A stretch of DNA of 64,000 nt. It comes from Apoda limacodes (Eukaryota > Arthropoda > Insecta > Lepidoptera > Limacodidae). The stretch spans positions 11,780,001 through 11,844,000 of the forward strand of contig OX291551.1 of the NCBI GenBank assembly GCA_946406115.1, written 5' to 3'. Positions 12,708 to 24,315 of the stretch are shown one piece after another. Positions within the stretch are counted from its first letter, which is position 1. Every line of letters begins with the position of its first letter. Made by a program: the position numbers and the translations under genes. The notes under the pieces were generated by a model. That model did no database searches and was not told the DNA's origin. It saw nothing but the letters and a program-made list of their open reading frames with translations.

Positions 12708-12890
12708 TTTGCCCGCAGCTCCACCCGCGCTACATCCGATCATCGACGTATTCCATTAGGGCCAATGGGTTTCTCCGTCTCTGCAGATACGAGTCTATCT
12801 GTATCTTTGAGTCCAATTGGTTGCTCTGTTGCGACGAAGACGTGAAGAAAGGCCAAACAAATACACTTGCGCATTTATAATATTAGTGTT
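12708..12890 (-). mobile_element. Helitron-like fragment, minus strand
   Basis: Read on the minus strand it begins near ACTAATATTATAAATGCGCA and ends AGCGCGGGTGGAGCTGCGGG-CAAAAT. These are the two ends of the family at 3757-4025 with the CTAG terminus eroded. Confidence 0.7.
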
Positions 12891-13777
12891 AAATGTATGT
12901 TAGCCACGGACCACACAAAATTCATGAATAGGTTTAACATATAAGGCTGAAGTGTAAATAATTAACAATAAGGATTTTTAGTTAATAAAGTCGTATTTAG
13001 ACATAAAAAAGGTAACGTTAAAACAATATGTAAAGTAATTTGTTGGTAAGTTTTTAAGATTTTTGTAAGTAGTCTGATAAATAAATACGCTATAAATAGT
13101 GTTATAAGTGACAAAAAGATGTTGTAAGTGTCAACTTTGTACATTTTTAAAGTAAAACGTTAAGTAAACAGTAAAAATACTAGTAAAATAAATAAGGAAT
13201 TGCGCAGAAATAAATGGTACACTAAACTATAACTTAATGTTAGGAAGTGCATGTATTTAGTGTTCTAGGATCGTATATATTATTTCTTGTATACTTAAGC
13301 AACTATAGGCAATTTCAGTTAGGATCTAATATGTAGGGTTGTCAATTTAATAATATCTTAGGCAAATAATTTGTAAGATAAATAACCTGTAATGTTCTCA
13401 TATGTAAAAATGTTTTATGTACTCAAGCAGAGTTGAGATAAAAAATGGTTAGTGTAATTGTAATTGCAAGTAAGGTCTTAGTAATTACATAACATAGAGA
13501 ATATCGATAATATTTAGTTAAATTCAAATTAAATTCAAACAGTGTAAATTTGTATGAGCGTTTGTGGACATCTTCTTTACCCCTGTCGGGCAAAAGAGGT
13601 ACGGGTGTCGTGGTAAAGTCTGACGTTTTACCCCATGATCCGGGCGAGTCTCGAGGGTGAACGCACCCTTTTCAGCCCCACTACCAACATAATGGCCACT
13701 TTTATAGAGTGGCGGAAAAGGGGGTTAAAAACAATAAGACAAAAAAGAAATGAAAATAAAAACCAAAAAAAAAGAAA

Positions 13778-13806
13778 ATTGAAAACTAAGCTATAAGCTT
13801 AGTTTT
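13778..13806. repeat. Perfect hairpin
   Basis: AAAACTAAGCT, ATA, AGCTTAGTTTT: an 11-bp perfect inverted repeat followed by a T run. It lies within the 3' region of the surrounding LINE remnant. Confidence 0.85.
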
Positions 13807-13879
13807 TTTTTTTTTACACAAAAAGCAATAACATTAAATTGGGATTAGTTTTTGGGAGGGATGTGCTCTCAAGGAAGGG

Positions 13880-14300
13880 TCAGCCTTCAGGTGGCCGGGC
13901 ATGGAGCGGTGCAATGCCCCTCAAGTGAGGATGCGCACTGTTGTCCGCCATGTCAAACAGCCGGGCGGCCAATCTGGCGATAAACTTACCTATCGGCTTT
14001 GCCTTTGTGTCCATAGCAATTGTGTCGTTGCGCACGTAACGCGGAGCACCCGTTTTCGTCCTCAGCGATTTATTTTGCACGAATTAAAATAATGGCCATA
14101 AGGCCGCCCTGGCGCCGACTGCTCTAGCCGCGACATGCTCAACCATTTTGGGCATGCGCAGCTTGCGGTCGATAACGTAGCCGAGGTATACGCTGTCACT
14201 CAATTACCTGGCCGCGAAATACAAGCTCCTTAGGTAATAGTCTCTATTGGCCGGTTAAGATAGCTGCCGTTTGTGCCGTACTCAACACCTAGTTTTGGAC
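13880..14300 (-). pseudogene. LINE ORF2 C-terminal remnant
   Basis: The minus-strand translation of 14095-14195 gives YLGYVIDRKLRM followed by an HVAARAV segment, which is the region after the reverse transcriptase fingers and palm in Jockey-group ORF2. After a frame change it continues (13880-14080) with GAPRYVRNDTIAMD and the IARLAARLFDMA segment, the usual C-terminal tail of that group, ending at a stop. The catalytic YADD part is absent, so this is only the tail of a dead retrotransposon. Confidence 0.8.
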
Positions 14301-14549
14301 GCCAGCTTCACCTTGTCATACAAATGATCGCGGAACTGAGACTCGCAATCACAACTGCGTAATGGGGAGCTCCCCTCCTGGCGTTGACTCACCTTCGGGT
14401 TCGAGGCTCACGCTGGTCGAAGGGACGACCCCAAAAGCGATAACCCAAGCCAAGCTTCCCCCGCGGGGAGCCCTTGAGCGTTAGGCGCTATATGGGCTGA
14501 GACTACTTCAGAGTCTCGCCCTAAAAGACCGGAGGAGTAGTAATGGCTA

Positions 14550-15360
14550 CATCAGCCAAATGCATAGTAATTCAAAAAAAAAAAATATGTCGGAGCGTGT
14601 TGTTGAAAATGGATAAAATTGATTTCGGCCATCGGCCATCGGCCATCGGTTGTTCGAGCTATGTACCCTGCCCATTGCCACTTCAGCTTTGTGATTCGGT
14701 GAGTTATGTCGGCGACTTTAGTTCTCCTACGGATTTCCTCATTCCTGATTCGATCACGTAGGGAAACTCCGAGGATAGTTCTTTCCATCGCCCGCTGAGC
14801 GACCTTGAGCTTTCGTATAAAGACCATAGTTCACTAGATCACTGGCAACATACACTGGTTGAAGACTTTTGTCTTTAGGCACTGGGGTATTAAGGACGAG
14901 GAAATAGTACGCAGTTTTCCGAATGCTGCTCAACCGAGTTGGATCGAACAGTTTGTCCCAGGTATACGTATTCGTCAATAACTTCGAGTGTAGAGTTCCC
15001 AACAGTTGTTGGAGTGGGTGCTACATGGCCATTTGACATGATTTTCGTCTTGACCATGTTTATCTTGAGGCCCACTAGTTGGGAAGCTCTACTGAGGCTT
15101 TCGAGCATTGTGCTAAGGTCCTCCATCGATTCTGCCATGACCACAATATCGTCGGCAAACCGATGGTGGGTAATGTACTGATGCTAAGCCCGTCCCAGTC
15201 CAGAAGCTTAAAGACATTTTCACCCATTTGTGAACAGTTTCAGAGATATGACATCTCCCTGTCTCACACCTCTCTGCAGTTGGATCGGTTTCGAGTTCTG
15301 ATCCTGGAGACGGACTGACATGCTGGCGTTATCGTACAAGCATTTCAGCACCTCGATATA
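14550..15360 (-). pseudogene. RTE-type LINE reverse transcriptase remnant
   Basis: Three frames on the minus strand together cover the second half of an RTE-type reverse transcriptase. They are LQRGVRQGDVISLKLF at about 15220-15300, then VMAESMEDLSTMLESLSRAS, KTKIMSNGHVAP and DEYVYLGQTV (14940-15144), then AQRAMERTILGVSLRDRIRN and KLKWQWAGYIARTTDGRW (14620-14827). The expected catalytic aspartate box lies at a frame break just before VMAES and is not intact. A further frameshift separates the segments at about 14830-14940. Both ends are truncated: the left end abuts the Jockey-type remnant and the right end abuts a mariner relic. Confidence 0.88.
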
Positions 15361-15370
15361 GATATATATG

Positions 15371-16277
15371 AAAATACTCCACCATATTCTAAAGTTACAA
15401 AAAGGTGCGCCCAATTAAAACGTGTAAGAACATCCACCAAAGATGACCCTCGCTCGGGTCGCCCAACAGGGTAGCGACCGAATAAATGGTTAAAGGTGAA
15501 AAAAATGTTTTAGCCGATTTTCGCGTCACAGAACGTTTTATAGCCGAAGAAACAAAGAGTTCGACTGGTAATGTGCATAGCATTTTACATGAACGCGGAG
15601 GTATGAAAAAAATAACCGCGCCCTGGGATCCCAGAATACTTACCGATGGTGCACATTCTTAGCTCGATTTATAACTATGGATAAAACGTGGCTTTGCCAT
15701 TATGATCCAGAAACAAAACTACAGTTTATAACCTGGAAGAGACCACCATCTCCAACCACTAAGAAATTTTACGGCGAGTCGTTCGGCCGGAAAGATGATG
15801 GGCTCTCTTTTCTGGGATAGTATAGCGGTAATCATTATTGAATATCTCGAACATGAGCTACTGTTCCTAGCTAATAAAAAAACTGCTTAACGAAATTCGT
15901 GAGAAACAGCGAGGCAAACCAGCAAAAATTGTTTTGTTCCATCAAGTTTGCTATGGCTGCAGATTAAGACTCTGGCTTTGAAATACTTGAGCATCCTCTA
16001 TATTTACCCGACCTTGCCCCCAGTGATTTTTATCTATTTCCAAGAATTAGAATGTTCTGAAAGGACAGAGATTCGACAATAATGAAGCCGTAATCGCTTC
16101 AGTACAGGAATTTGAGGTGTACAGGATACAAAGTATTTTAAGAAAGGAATTTTAAGTTTAGAATAAAAAAATTAAAGTATATTAAGCTAAAACTATAATT
16201 ATATCGATAAATAAATTACACTTAGTAAAAGTTACCGTCAACAAACGAATTCAAACTTTTTATTAAACGCCCTACGT
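15371..16277 (+). pseudogene. Mariner-type transposase relic
   Basis: Mariner transposases cut and paste their own element using a DDD catalytic triad. Plus-strand reading across frames gives a helix-turn-helix part with STKDDPRSGRPT (about 15430) and VHSILHERGGMKK (about 15570-15610), then MDKTWLCHYDPETK (about 15675-15720) where the family has an aspartate-containing DETW-type box. Later comes HPLYLPDLAPSDFYLFP (about 15990-16045), the third-aspartate box. Several stops and frameshifts interrupt it. The right end, ending in ATTAAACGCCCTACGTA near 16277, looks like a terminal repeat region; the left terminus is missing or has been cut by the RTE junction. Confidence 0.88.
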
Positions 16278-17675
16278 AAGTATTTAAAAACTCGAGAGAA
16301 GCATTTCCAACAAATATTGGTAAGGGCGCGACTTTGTTATATATACCTACATTTATCAAACATATACAACTTTTGACAAAACACAAGGTAAGCACCATTC
16401 ACCAAGCTTATTTAGGTTAAAACTAATTATTCTAGAAGAATATATTTTGAAAGACTGTAAATTATTACACAACAATTCTCATTCAAATGTTCATCTATTT
16501 CACGTGACAGGTCCTTTTCACTCCAGAATGTCACCTAAAATAGGGTTTTTCTAAACTGCTTTATATAGTTTTCAGCTGATTTATTACGTTAATTTATTTC
16601 AACTTTTGTTGATCAAGGAGTGTAACTGTTAAATTGTCTGTTTTTTTTTTCTTTTTTGTTAAGGCAATATAACGTTGTGCGCAAGACATACATTTGGTAC
16701 AGGGTGGCCCGAGTGCCGGTTGTGCTTTGCTAAGGTAATTTTCCCTTATTTCGCTACACCCTCTGCCGCACAATAAGTTAATATTATAATATAACTACTA
16801 TGGTTTTATAATTTGCAAACCCTTTTGTAGACAAGTTGATGAAATTTCACAGGCAGGTGTCTGATTTATATCATACTATTTCTACTAATCACAAATTTGA
16901 ACATAAAACTTACTCCTAATGGCTTTTGAATAATATAGGTGCGACATAAGAACAGGTGGCAATTAAGTATAGGCCGTAATGACAGTTTTGTAAACTAAAG
17001 ACCCTCGTTCAACCATGGAACACTAAACACGGCAACTGAGGACTTAATCGGTTTAGTTCATGTTAATATTCTTCTAGAGTCTGACAGTATCCAATGTAAA
17101 TGGAGTAAGTGACAACTAAAAAAGAATCATTTGGGTTGAAACAAATTTCTTTAAAGCTGCTTTTGTATCAATAAATTCGATTGTCAATTATTACGACCAG
17201 ATCTTAAAGATGGCCAACATTAAAAATTACGAGTTTGAAGTCAAAAAAGTCATTTGTAAATATTTCCCTTTCCAAATAAAATGCGATTTCCACTAAGGGC
17301 CAGAAATGCTTGAAACATAAAGAAGTTAAATAAAGTGAAAAATCTAGCTTAGGCAACACTTCCACTCCACAAGGACCTCATCTGCCCTTTTCCACAACAT
17401 GTCGAAAAGAAGATAAACTTTCAACATATAGTCGTATTCACAAGTCGGAGCCTTGAACAAATAGTTGTTCGCATTTGAAGACGTAGTGTGTCAAGGATAT
17501 TTTAACACATGTGCATTTGCGGGTATTTAAAACACAATTTCTCCATATACTTGAATAAATATTTGCAACTGTATCAATCATCAGCATACCTTAATAATAT
17601 AAGCACATGTCATTGTATAATAAACTCAAAAAGTTTGCGGTGTTTATGAATTAAAAGCCACTCCTAAACTCTAAG
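16278..17675. other. AT-rich DNA, no gene recognised
   Basis: A poly(T)-rich tract lies at 16640-16660. No coding or RNA gene was found. Confidence 0.45.
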
Positions 17676-17687
17676 TACGTTTTTCTA

Positions 17688-17835
17688 TTTATGAAAAAAG
17701 TTACCGCGCGCTGGGTTCCCAAAATATTTACTGAAGATGCACAAAAACAAATAAGGCTGAACATTTCTCGAGCTTATTTGGAACTGTTACAAGATCCTTA
17801 ATCCAAAATTTACTACGTAATCTCAGAACGTTAAA
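17688..17835 (+). pseudogene. Mariner transposase fragment
   Basis: The plus-strand translation reads KKVTARWVPKIFTEDAQKQ followed by RLNISRAYLELLQDP, matching the linker between the DNA-binding and catalytic halves of mariner transposases (typically ARWVPRLLT and NISR). It resembles the KKITAPWDPRILTDGAH segment of the relic at 15371-16277, so both derive from related elements. Only about 50 codons remain. Confidence 0.8.
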
Positions 17836-17839
17836 TGTA

Positions 17840-18225
17840 AGCTTAAGAACAACGAAGATTTACTTGAAAATAAGTACACCAGTCTCAGGTTTCAACGACT
17901 TAGAACAATCCTTAGTAAAACGTTCTTTGAACGCAATAGTCAAAGCCTCGCTTGGAGATAAACACTTGGAACTTTGTACGCCTTGCGACAATAAAATTCA
18001 AAATGGCGTAGAAGCATTTGGAGGCACTTCTTATGAAAAGCCTCACTTACATTCAATGTCAGAGTTTCAATTGTTTTTTGAACGATTGACAATTTAAGCC
18101 GAGTGACTGCCGTCTGGTGTTTTTCCTTTTAATGTTTCTTTTTATGTATTTATGAACTTTAGTTTCGTAATGATATGTCATAGTAATGTGGGAACTAACT
18201 TTAATGTGGCACAATCTATGCAGCA
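17840..18225. other. Unrecognised DNA with a 77-codon open frame
   Basis: A plus-strand open frame (17864-18097, MKISTPVSGFND at its start) directly follows the mariner fragment. It matches no domain I know and is not called a gene. Confidence 0.3.
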
Positions 18226-18227
18226 TA

Positions 18228-18340
18228 GACTATGCTTATATTATAAAGAGGTAAAATTTGTTTGACCGTATGTAGGGGGTAATCTCTGCAACTATTGAAC
18301 CGATTGTTAAAATTATTTTATTAATACATAGGGCACACTG
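18228..18340 (+). mobile_element. Helitron-like 5' fragment
   Basis: It begins with TATATTATAAAGAGGTAAAA, a TTTGTTTG tract and a GAACCGATTG-type centre. This 5' portion is shared with the fragments at 20583 and 20990, which begin ATTATAAAGAGGAAAG. The 3' end is not visible. Confidence 0.55.
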
Positions 18341-18404
18341 AAAGTTCTGCGCTCCTGGCTGCTCATAAATATTTTAAGCATAAGAAATTCCATCATTTGT
18401 TTTT

Positions 18405-18500
18405 AGGGATCCGTACCTCGAAAGGAAAAAACGGAACCTTTATAGGATCAGTTTGTTGTCGATACTGACGGTGAGAACTCTCTCTCCTCTAGTTTGTCCA
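18405..18500 (-). repeat. Family A dispersed repeat, 3' end fragment
   Basis: On the minus strand it ends GGTTCCGTTTTTTCC-TTTCGAGGTACGGATCCCTA, the usual 3' end of the repeat, with TGATCCTATAAAGG before it. Confidence 0.65.
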
Positions 18501-18599
18501 AGCGACAAGAGCTATGAAAGTAGAAACTCGCTCAGCATTACTAACTTTGTTGCATTTCAGGGTTACCATGACAAACATTCAATTTAGATACATAAGTTT

Positions 18600-19165
18600 T
18601 TTAATGTTGGATACTTTTTAGGGTTCCTTATAGGATCACTTTGTTGTCCGTCTGTCTGTCTATCAAGACCATTTTTTTCAGGAACGCGAAAAGGTATCAA
18701 GTTGAAATTAGTTTCAAATTCTCAATTCTACGGTCCTTTAAAGCTGTAAACAAATCAAGCTTCTAAGTCAACGCAATAAAAAAATACAACCGAAATACGG
18801 TTATTTATATCTCATATTTTGGTATTTATATATAATTAAAAACCTATTGGGACTTCCCGTTGATTTCACACGAAGCAAGGTCTTACATTACAAATATAGA
18901 GAAAAAATCGAAATTCGGTAATTAGTTGTAGTCACAACACATTAAAAAAAATATTGGCTGTCCGTTTGTAAAGATTCTTTTACTCAAGAAAAAAGTTGAA
19001 ATTAATACCAAATACTAAAGTAAAATCAAGTATCAAATACGACCTATGTTGATCTATTGGGACAACAGTTGTCCAACGGCAAAGTTAAGTTTGTCCCTCA
19101 ATACAGTTTACCTTTTACGTAATCTTCGGTGTGCGAGTCTGACTCGCACTTGACCGGTTTTTTTA
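18600..19165 (-). repeat. Family A dispersed repeat, nearly full length
   Basis: The 5' end on the minus strand reads AACCGGTCAAGTGCGAGTCA followed by GACTCGCACACCGAAG. The 3' end is a run of GACAGACAGACGGACAACAA followed by GTGATCCTATAAGGAACCCT. It is about 560 bp and non-coding. Other members in this window lie at 9926, 18405, 26300, 27290, 29370, 31275, 44270, 47570 and 49435. The 5' palindrome (GCGAGTCnGACTCGC) is a hallmark of a very common lepidopteran interspersed repeat; its transposition mechanism is not inferred here. Confidence 0.8.
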
Positions 19166-19560
19166 TAAGCGTGTTGACAGTTAACAGAAAATAAAAGCCA
19201 TATGGTGTGTTTTTACTCAGTTTTATATGAAGAAAGTTTAGTAAACTGTGTACGTTCTTACATTGCTTACATCGTGTATGTGACGGTTTATAACATGAGA
19301 CTGTAGACTGCCACAATTAACGAGTTTCGCAGATTTGCCATAAAAGAGCCAAGTTGTGCCATAAACACGTAAGTTTTGTAAGCCTTTTTGCGTTAAAATT
19401 TTAGACACGTGTTTATATGTCACATAAGTTGAGTTAAGTTTCTTGTAAATTACGGTCACAATTGCATATAAGGTATAATTTCTCAAGGTAAATAGTAACA
19501 AAGAAAACTACACAATTGTAAAAAAACATATATAATCGTCTCAAAACGATAAGCTAAATA
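19166..19560. other. AT-rich DNA, no gene recognised
   Basis: Frames of 72 and 87 codons on the minus strand have no domain signature. Confidence 0.45.
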
Positions 19561-19565
19561 ATTTT

Positions 19566-19660
19566 TTACCGACTTCAAAAAAGGAGGAGGTTATCAATTC
19601 AGATGTTTTTTTTTATGTCATATTAAAATGTCAGTTATTGATTTTCCGTTTGGTAGTTTT
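19566..19660 (+). repeat. Family E repeat, start of a copy
   Basis: ACCGACTTCAAAAAAGGAGG, AGGTTATCAATTCAG and a T-rich TTTTTATGTCA block. The reverse complement of this start is seen at 36390-36412 and 52110-52153 (CCTCCTTTT ... AGTCGGTTAAAA). Confidence 0.65.
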
Positions 19661-20575
19661 TTTACTTTAAACGGTTATAATAAAAATCAAAGTTAGAATT
19701 CCACACAAAAAAGTAGTTCAAAGTTTTTACTAAGCCATAAGGGAAACATGAATCATTACATTGCTTGATTGAAATTTAAATCAACAAATGCTTGAAATTT
19801 CCAGTAATAGGCACATAATAAGGAATGTCTAAGTAATTGAGAAGTTAAAAAAAAAAGGGAATATTGAAATTCACTCGTCATATTTGTAAATAAATTGTTG
19901 TTTTTGGATTCTTAATAGAGCCAAATTCCTGTTTTTTATATTAAACCTACATTTAGAAAAATTGACTGAAACCAACAAGTTATAAATAAACAGAAATCAG
20001 ATTACTTTTAACGAGCGATTGTTCGCAATGTAAGCAAAAAAAAAAAATCATAGAGACAGTTAGAAATGCAATGCTAATTGCAGCTGTTTTGAATCAGGAA
20101 ACCTTTAAAGGAAAAAGGAAGAGGTTCGCTATTGGTCGGAATCTTTTATTTTTTATGTATGTTCCCCGATTACTCGAAGACGCCTGAACCGATTCGAAAA
20201 ATTCTTGTTTTTAAAGAGTTCCTTAGTGGTCCCATATTAATGTACTGAATTTTACAATCACTGAAAAAAATACTTTATTGATAGAAACAACATCTTATTA
20301 GCAGCAATCAACATTCTTATTTAAATACGAGCCAATAAAGTATCTTGTCAACAGTTATAAAATGGGTCAAATAAGCTGTTTATTGGCTGCAGTTAACTCT
20401 ATTGCTTTTGACAATATTGAAATGGTTATTGCAACTATTTTTGTGCCAAAATTAATAAAGAATCTTAGTGAACCAATCAATCATTTTAATTGTATTGCTG
20501 TAATAATCGTTTAACTTTAACTTTAAATATTTATTTTGTCTGGTTAATAAAGTGCTTTATTATATTGATTTTTTT
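19661..20575. other. AT-rich DNA with scraps of Helitron-like repeats
   Basis: The interval 20140-20225 (GCCTGAACCGATTCGAAAAATT) resembles the centre of the ATTATAAAGAGGAAAG-type elements. Otherwise nothing is recognised. A poly(A) tract lies at 20037-20047. Confidence 0.45.
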
Positions 20576-20582
20576 CAGTGAT

Positions 20583-20765
20583 CTACAAATATTATAAAGA
20601 GGAAAGTGTTTATTGTTTGTATGTAATGAATAGGCTCCTAAACTACTAGACCGATTTGAAAAATTCTTTTACCATTAGAAGCCGACATTATCCCTGATGA
20701 ACATAGGCTACTTTTAACCGCGGGAAAATGCTTAATTCCTACGGGAAAACGGGTAATAGGACAAC
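20583..20765 (+). mobile_element. Helitron-like fragment
   Basis: ATTATAAAGAGGAAAGTGTT, then CTCCTAAACTACTAGACCGA, TTGAAAAATTCTTT, then an AACATAGGCTACTTTTAACC block and GCGGGAAAA. This is the common lepidopteran Helitron-like layout with a degraded 3' end. Confidence 0.65.
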
Positions 20766-20789
20766 GAATAATCAAAATTATCTTGCCGT

Positions 20790-21125
20790 ACTTATCTTTT
20801 TCACATAACTTCTAAACGGCTAAACCGATTGGGTTGAAATTTTATATGGGTATTTCGATGGTTTCCTGGATGATTTAAAAATACAATTGGACGTGGTATG
20901 TGGCGCTGCTGTCGGTATGTCAACAACTAAACGGCTTGACCGATTGGGTTGAAATTTTGTATGTGTATGGTATCCATGGTTTCACAGACACGAATGTATT
21001 ACGCCATTAAAGAGGAAAGATTTGATTGTTTGTTTTTTTTCTATAATTGAGGAGTTGCCGTAAGAACCTACGCCGATAACGAAATTTAGGGCGGGCGAAG
21101 CCGCTGGCAGAAACTTGTGTACTAA
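20790..21125 (+). mobile_element. Composite of Helitron-like fragments with an internal duplication
   Basis: A block reading AACGGCTAAACCGATTGGGT-TGAAATTTTATATG (about 20814) is repeated about 115 bp later as AACGGCTTGACCGATTGGGT-TGAAATTTTGTATG (about 20930). A second element start (ATTAAAGAGGAAAGATTTG) follows at about 21005, and a 3' end-like GGCGGGCGAAGCCGCTGG at 21090-21110. No terminal CTAG is present. Confidence 0.6.
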
Positions 21126-22715
21126 TAATTGAAAAGTAAAAATACATACTCAAAGTTAATACTTATTCGTTAGTTAATCTGATAAAATATGCTAATGTAC
21201 AAGTTAAAAGAAGTTTTGCCAAATACGTTTACTGCCAGCAGAATTTTAAATTCAATTACGTGAGGCGGCAGATAATGTAGCTTTTACGATGTTTTCCGAA
21301 AAAAAAGCGCTTCTAAACAGCTTTAATACTAATAAAAACTTTAAGGTACTTTAAATATAAAATTACTAATGTTGGTATTATCATATTAAAAAAAATCGAA
21401 TTAGAGTATGTACCTAATTGGACAATGCCGTAGATTTTGTTACTAAGAAGTGACCTTGTTTTTGTCACTTTAAATGCCCATTTTGAATGCTTGTAAAAGG
21501 GGCATGTTCCGTGCGCGCGGCTCATTAGCGCCGCTGAGTCGTAAATCTCCGCGGGTAGTGAACCGACTCACCGTTGTATCCTGCCAATTTAGAATGCATA
21601 ATCTCGGCTGACAGTTTCTATGACTCCATGACTTAATCAAGTCAACAATAATCTATGATTCTACCGAAATTCCCAAACTGGTATCTTAATTAGCCGACCA
21701 AGTTGCACTGTAAATTTTTATAAACCGTGAGCTGTTTATTCTGCGTTTGAGCTGCAGCTCAATTTCTAATTGGTTGGATATTTGATCGGTTTACAAATGA
21801 GTTACTCATCTCAACTCACTTTAAATAAAATAAAAATTACTGTCACAATTAGTGATTAGTACGTGAAATCTGCTTCGCTACAAGCTCACACTAAATACTG
21901 AAAAGCTTTTGGTATCACAGTGATGCGATATAGTGAACATTCTTTTTAACACTTTTTGCAGGTCAGAATGGGGCCTGGGGCCTTCCTTCCTGGGGTTACT
22001 AGGATATTTGTTTATATTTGTATATATATGCAAGTTAGTTAAGAAAAATTTATATTGTTTTAATTTATATGAAGTATAATCAATGGCTAATAGCTAGATC
22101 AAGATAGAGGCGATAGCAATGATGCAGTGCGGTAACTCGGCCGCCATGATTGACAAAGCGGTAAAAGGTGTTAGTAGGTTGCAGACAGGGGCGCTAGTGT
22201 TTACCTCCACAAACTTTTTCTTGAAAAGACTCAAATAAAATACAATCCGTATAAACGGAGAATTTGTACATATGCAAGACTTCTTTTTTTAATATGCATT
22301 GATAGATCTATCTTTTGATTTGATTTATGTAGCTACTACCAAACCAAATTGTGGTGTCTTGTTTATAAATAAACGGACCTCATGTTTTTCATCAATCTGA
22401 GTGCCGCTTTTGTTCACTATTTCAACAACCGTAATCCTGTTTTCAAATTTCACGTCGCGTGCCCACGGCCCACGTTCACATTGTATTGCTCCTGTGCGTG
22501 CGTGACTACTTCCAAATTTCGTACAGAAGATGATGTTGATATAACATTCAAAGTATATATGAATGTAGATATGTGTATTTCCGTCTCTTGTCTCAACTAG
22601 TAGGTAAGTTTGTTGTATTGTTATTTTGGTTTATTTGATATGACTTAAATTATTTTTTTAGTGTCAAGACGTCAAATCAAATCAAATATTGTATGGTTTG
22701 TATCAAAGTTTATTT
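21126..22715. other. AT-rich DNA, no gene recognised
   Basis: No coding or RNA gene is supported. A (TATATG)-rich patch lies at 22020-22035. Confidence 0.45.
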
Positions 22716-22719
22716 GCAT

Positions 22720-22931
22720 TTGTCCTTCTTCAAATCGCAACAAATCATCCAACTGAGCTGAAATTTAGCACAGGAGTTGAAGAGATCGACTAAAGACTAA
22801 GGCTTTCGAAAACATTCTAAGGTTCCCACAGGAATAACTCTATATTGTTGGCAAACTCCCTTAGAAGTTTCCATAGGAATCCCACGCCGATAACCGAAAT
22901 TAGCACGGGCAGAGCTGCTGGCAAAAGCTAG
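22720..22931 (+). mobile_element. Helitron-like 3' part
   Basis: It ends ACGGGCAGAGCTGCTGGCAA followed by AAGCTAG and a 3' flanking T, the Helitron CTAG/T terminus. Internal blocks (CAACTGAGCTGAAATTTAGC, ATCCCACGCCGATAACCGAA) match the family at 3757-4025. The TC start is not clear. Confidence 0.65.
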
Positions 22932-23835
22932 TAAGAAATAAAACTTCACTATTTATTCTAATGATAATACTAAACTAATGTAAGTAGTCCGAGATTTAAG
23001 CTCGTATGCATTTCCGCTACTTTTGATCAACAAGGTTTTACAATAGATTATATACCACTTACGCAGCTATAATGTATATTAAATTTATAAAGAGAAATAT
23101 ATTTTGGTATATTAATATATTGTTGTGGATACGTCTGTAATACATAATTACATAATAATTATAAAACCATACTATCTAGATAAATTGAAGTTATATTTTA
23201 AGATAGAATTAAGATATTATGTTAACTTCATGTAATATAATAATAATAATAATAAGTTTAAACTTAGTGCTTTAAAATGATTTTGAAAACGGACTTCAAC
23301 GATTTTTTCGTTACAAGCATTTCATATTTTCCCATCGCTCCTAGTACTATGGGGCCTAAAGTAATTTGTATCGAAAAGAAATCCTTTCGGTAAGAAATTG
23401 ATAACTTCGTTAAAAATAAAAGAAACTAAACCAATTTCACTTATTTAAGAAATATAAGTGTTCTACTTTAGTATCATATTATCAGAAATGGACATATTGT
23501 TTTTAGACACTAACAAAATATTAAAAATGCGTAAAATCGTAAATTTTTTACAATTAGATCCCATTTATCTTAAAAATATGAGCTGAGAATAACTTTTCTT
23601 ACTGACTATCGTAAAATATTGACTAAAATACATGCAAATTAAGGCATATTTTGCGAGCAACAAAGTTTGTTGGCCAGTTATCAGTTATCGATAAAACACC
23701 CTTCCTTCCACGAACACTTAGACATGAGGATCATTATATAACAGCTTAAATAGTGTATAAGGAATAAAAGTAAGAGGGTCTTCAATAAAAGAGTTATTGT
23801 ATATTAAAGGTCGGGCAACGTGCGTGTAATTCTCC
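22932..23835. other. AT-rich DNA, no gene recognised
   Basis: Simple AT tracts and an (ATA)n stretch at about 23238-23253 are present. Nothing else was found. Confidence 0.45.
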
Positions 23836-23841
23836 TTTTGC

Positions 23842-24225
23842 TACAAGCGCCCTCGCAGGGTACAATTATCACATAGCATCAGGCGGACCGTAAGCTTGTT
23901 TGCAATCTAAGGTAAAAATAAAAGGTAGGTAATTATTGCATTGCACTGTTCAGTTTTGCAAAGGCATTAATGAACTATTCTTAGGGCGTGTATAGCAACT
24001 AACTAGCGCCGCCCACACACGAAGCTATAATATATATATATATACAAGCGCCCTCACAGGGTACAATTATCACATAGCATCAGGCGGACCGTAAGCTTGT
24101 TTGCAATCTAAGGTAAAAATAAAAGGTAGGTAATTATTGCATTGCACTGTTCAGTTTTGCAAAGGCATTAATGAACTATTCTTAGGGCGTGTATAGCAAC
24201 TAACTAGCGCCGCCCACACACGAAG

Positions 24226-24243
<18 letters not shown>
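23842..24243 (+). repeat. Two-copy 201-bp tandem duplication
   Basis: Unit 1 (23842-24042) and unit 2 (24043-24243) differ at one visible base (CCTCGCAGGG versus CCTCACAGGG) across the alignable part. Each unit contains CATCAGGCGGACCGTAAGCT-TGTTTGCAATCTAAGGT, the 3' tail of the LINE family seen at 46835-47080, and ends in an AT dinucleotide run. The near identity indicates a recent duplication. Confidence 0.93.
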
Positions 24244-24261
<18 letters not shown>

Positions 24262-24270
24262 TTATTATAG

Positions 24271-24315
<45 letters not shown>

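Larger units (their letters stand above)
12955..14540 (-). mobile_element. Decayed Jockey-type LINE remnant
   Basis: On the minus strand the order is: a 5'-leader-like block (14350-14540, matching 25378-25555 in the opposite orientation), a degraded ORF2 C-terminus (13880-14300), a GC-rich 3' region (13560-13725) and an AT-rich tail. Most of ORF2 is deleted between the leader block and the C-terminus. Treating this as one internally deleted element is inference; the leader block could instead be a separate insertion. Confidence 0.6.

Noticed and set aside
17864..18097. 77-codon frame after the mariner fragment
   Set aside because: Does not continue the transposase and has no domain; probably chance.
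20690..20720. CTGATGA in plus strand as a hammerhead core
   Set aside because: No GAAAC box follows; the word is part of the Helitron-like repeat consensus.
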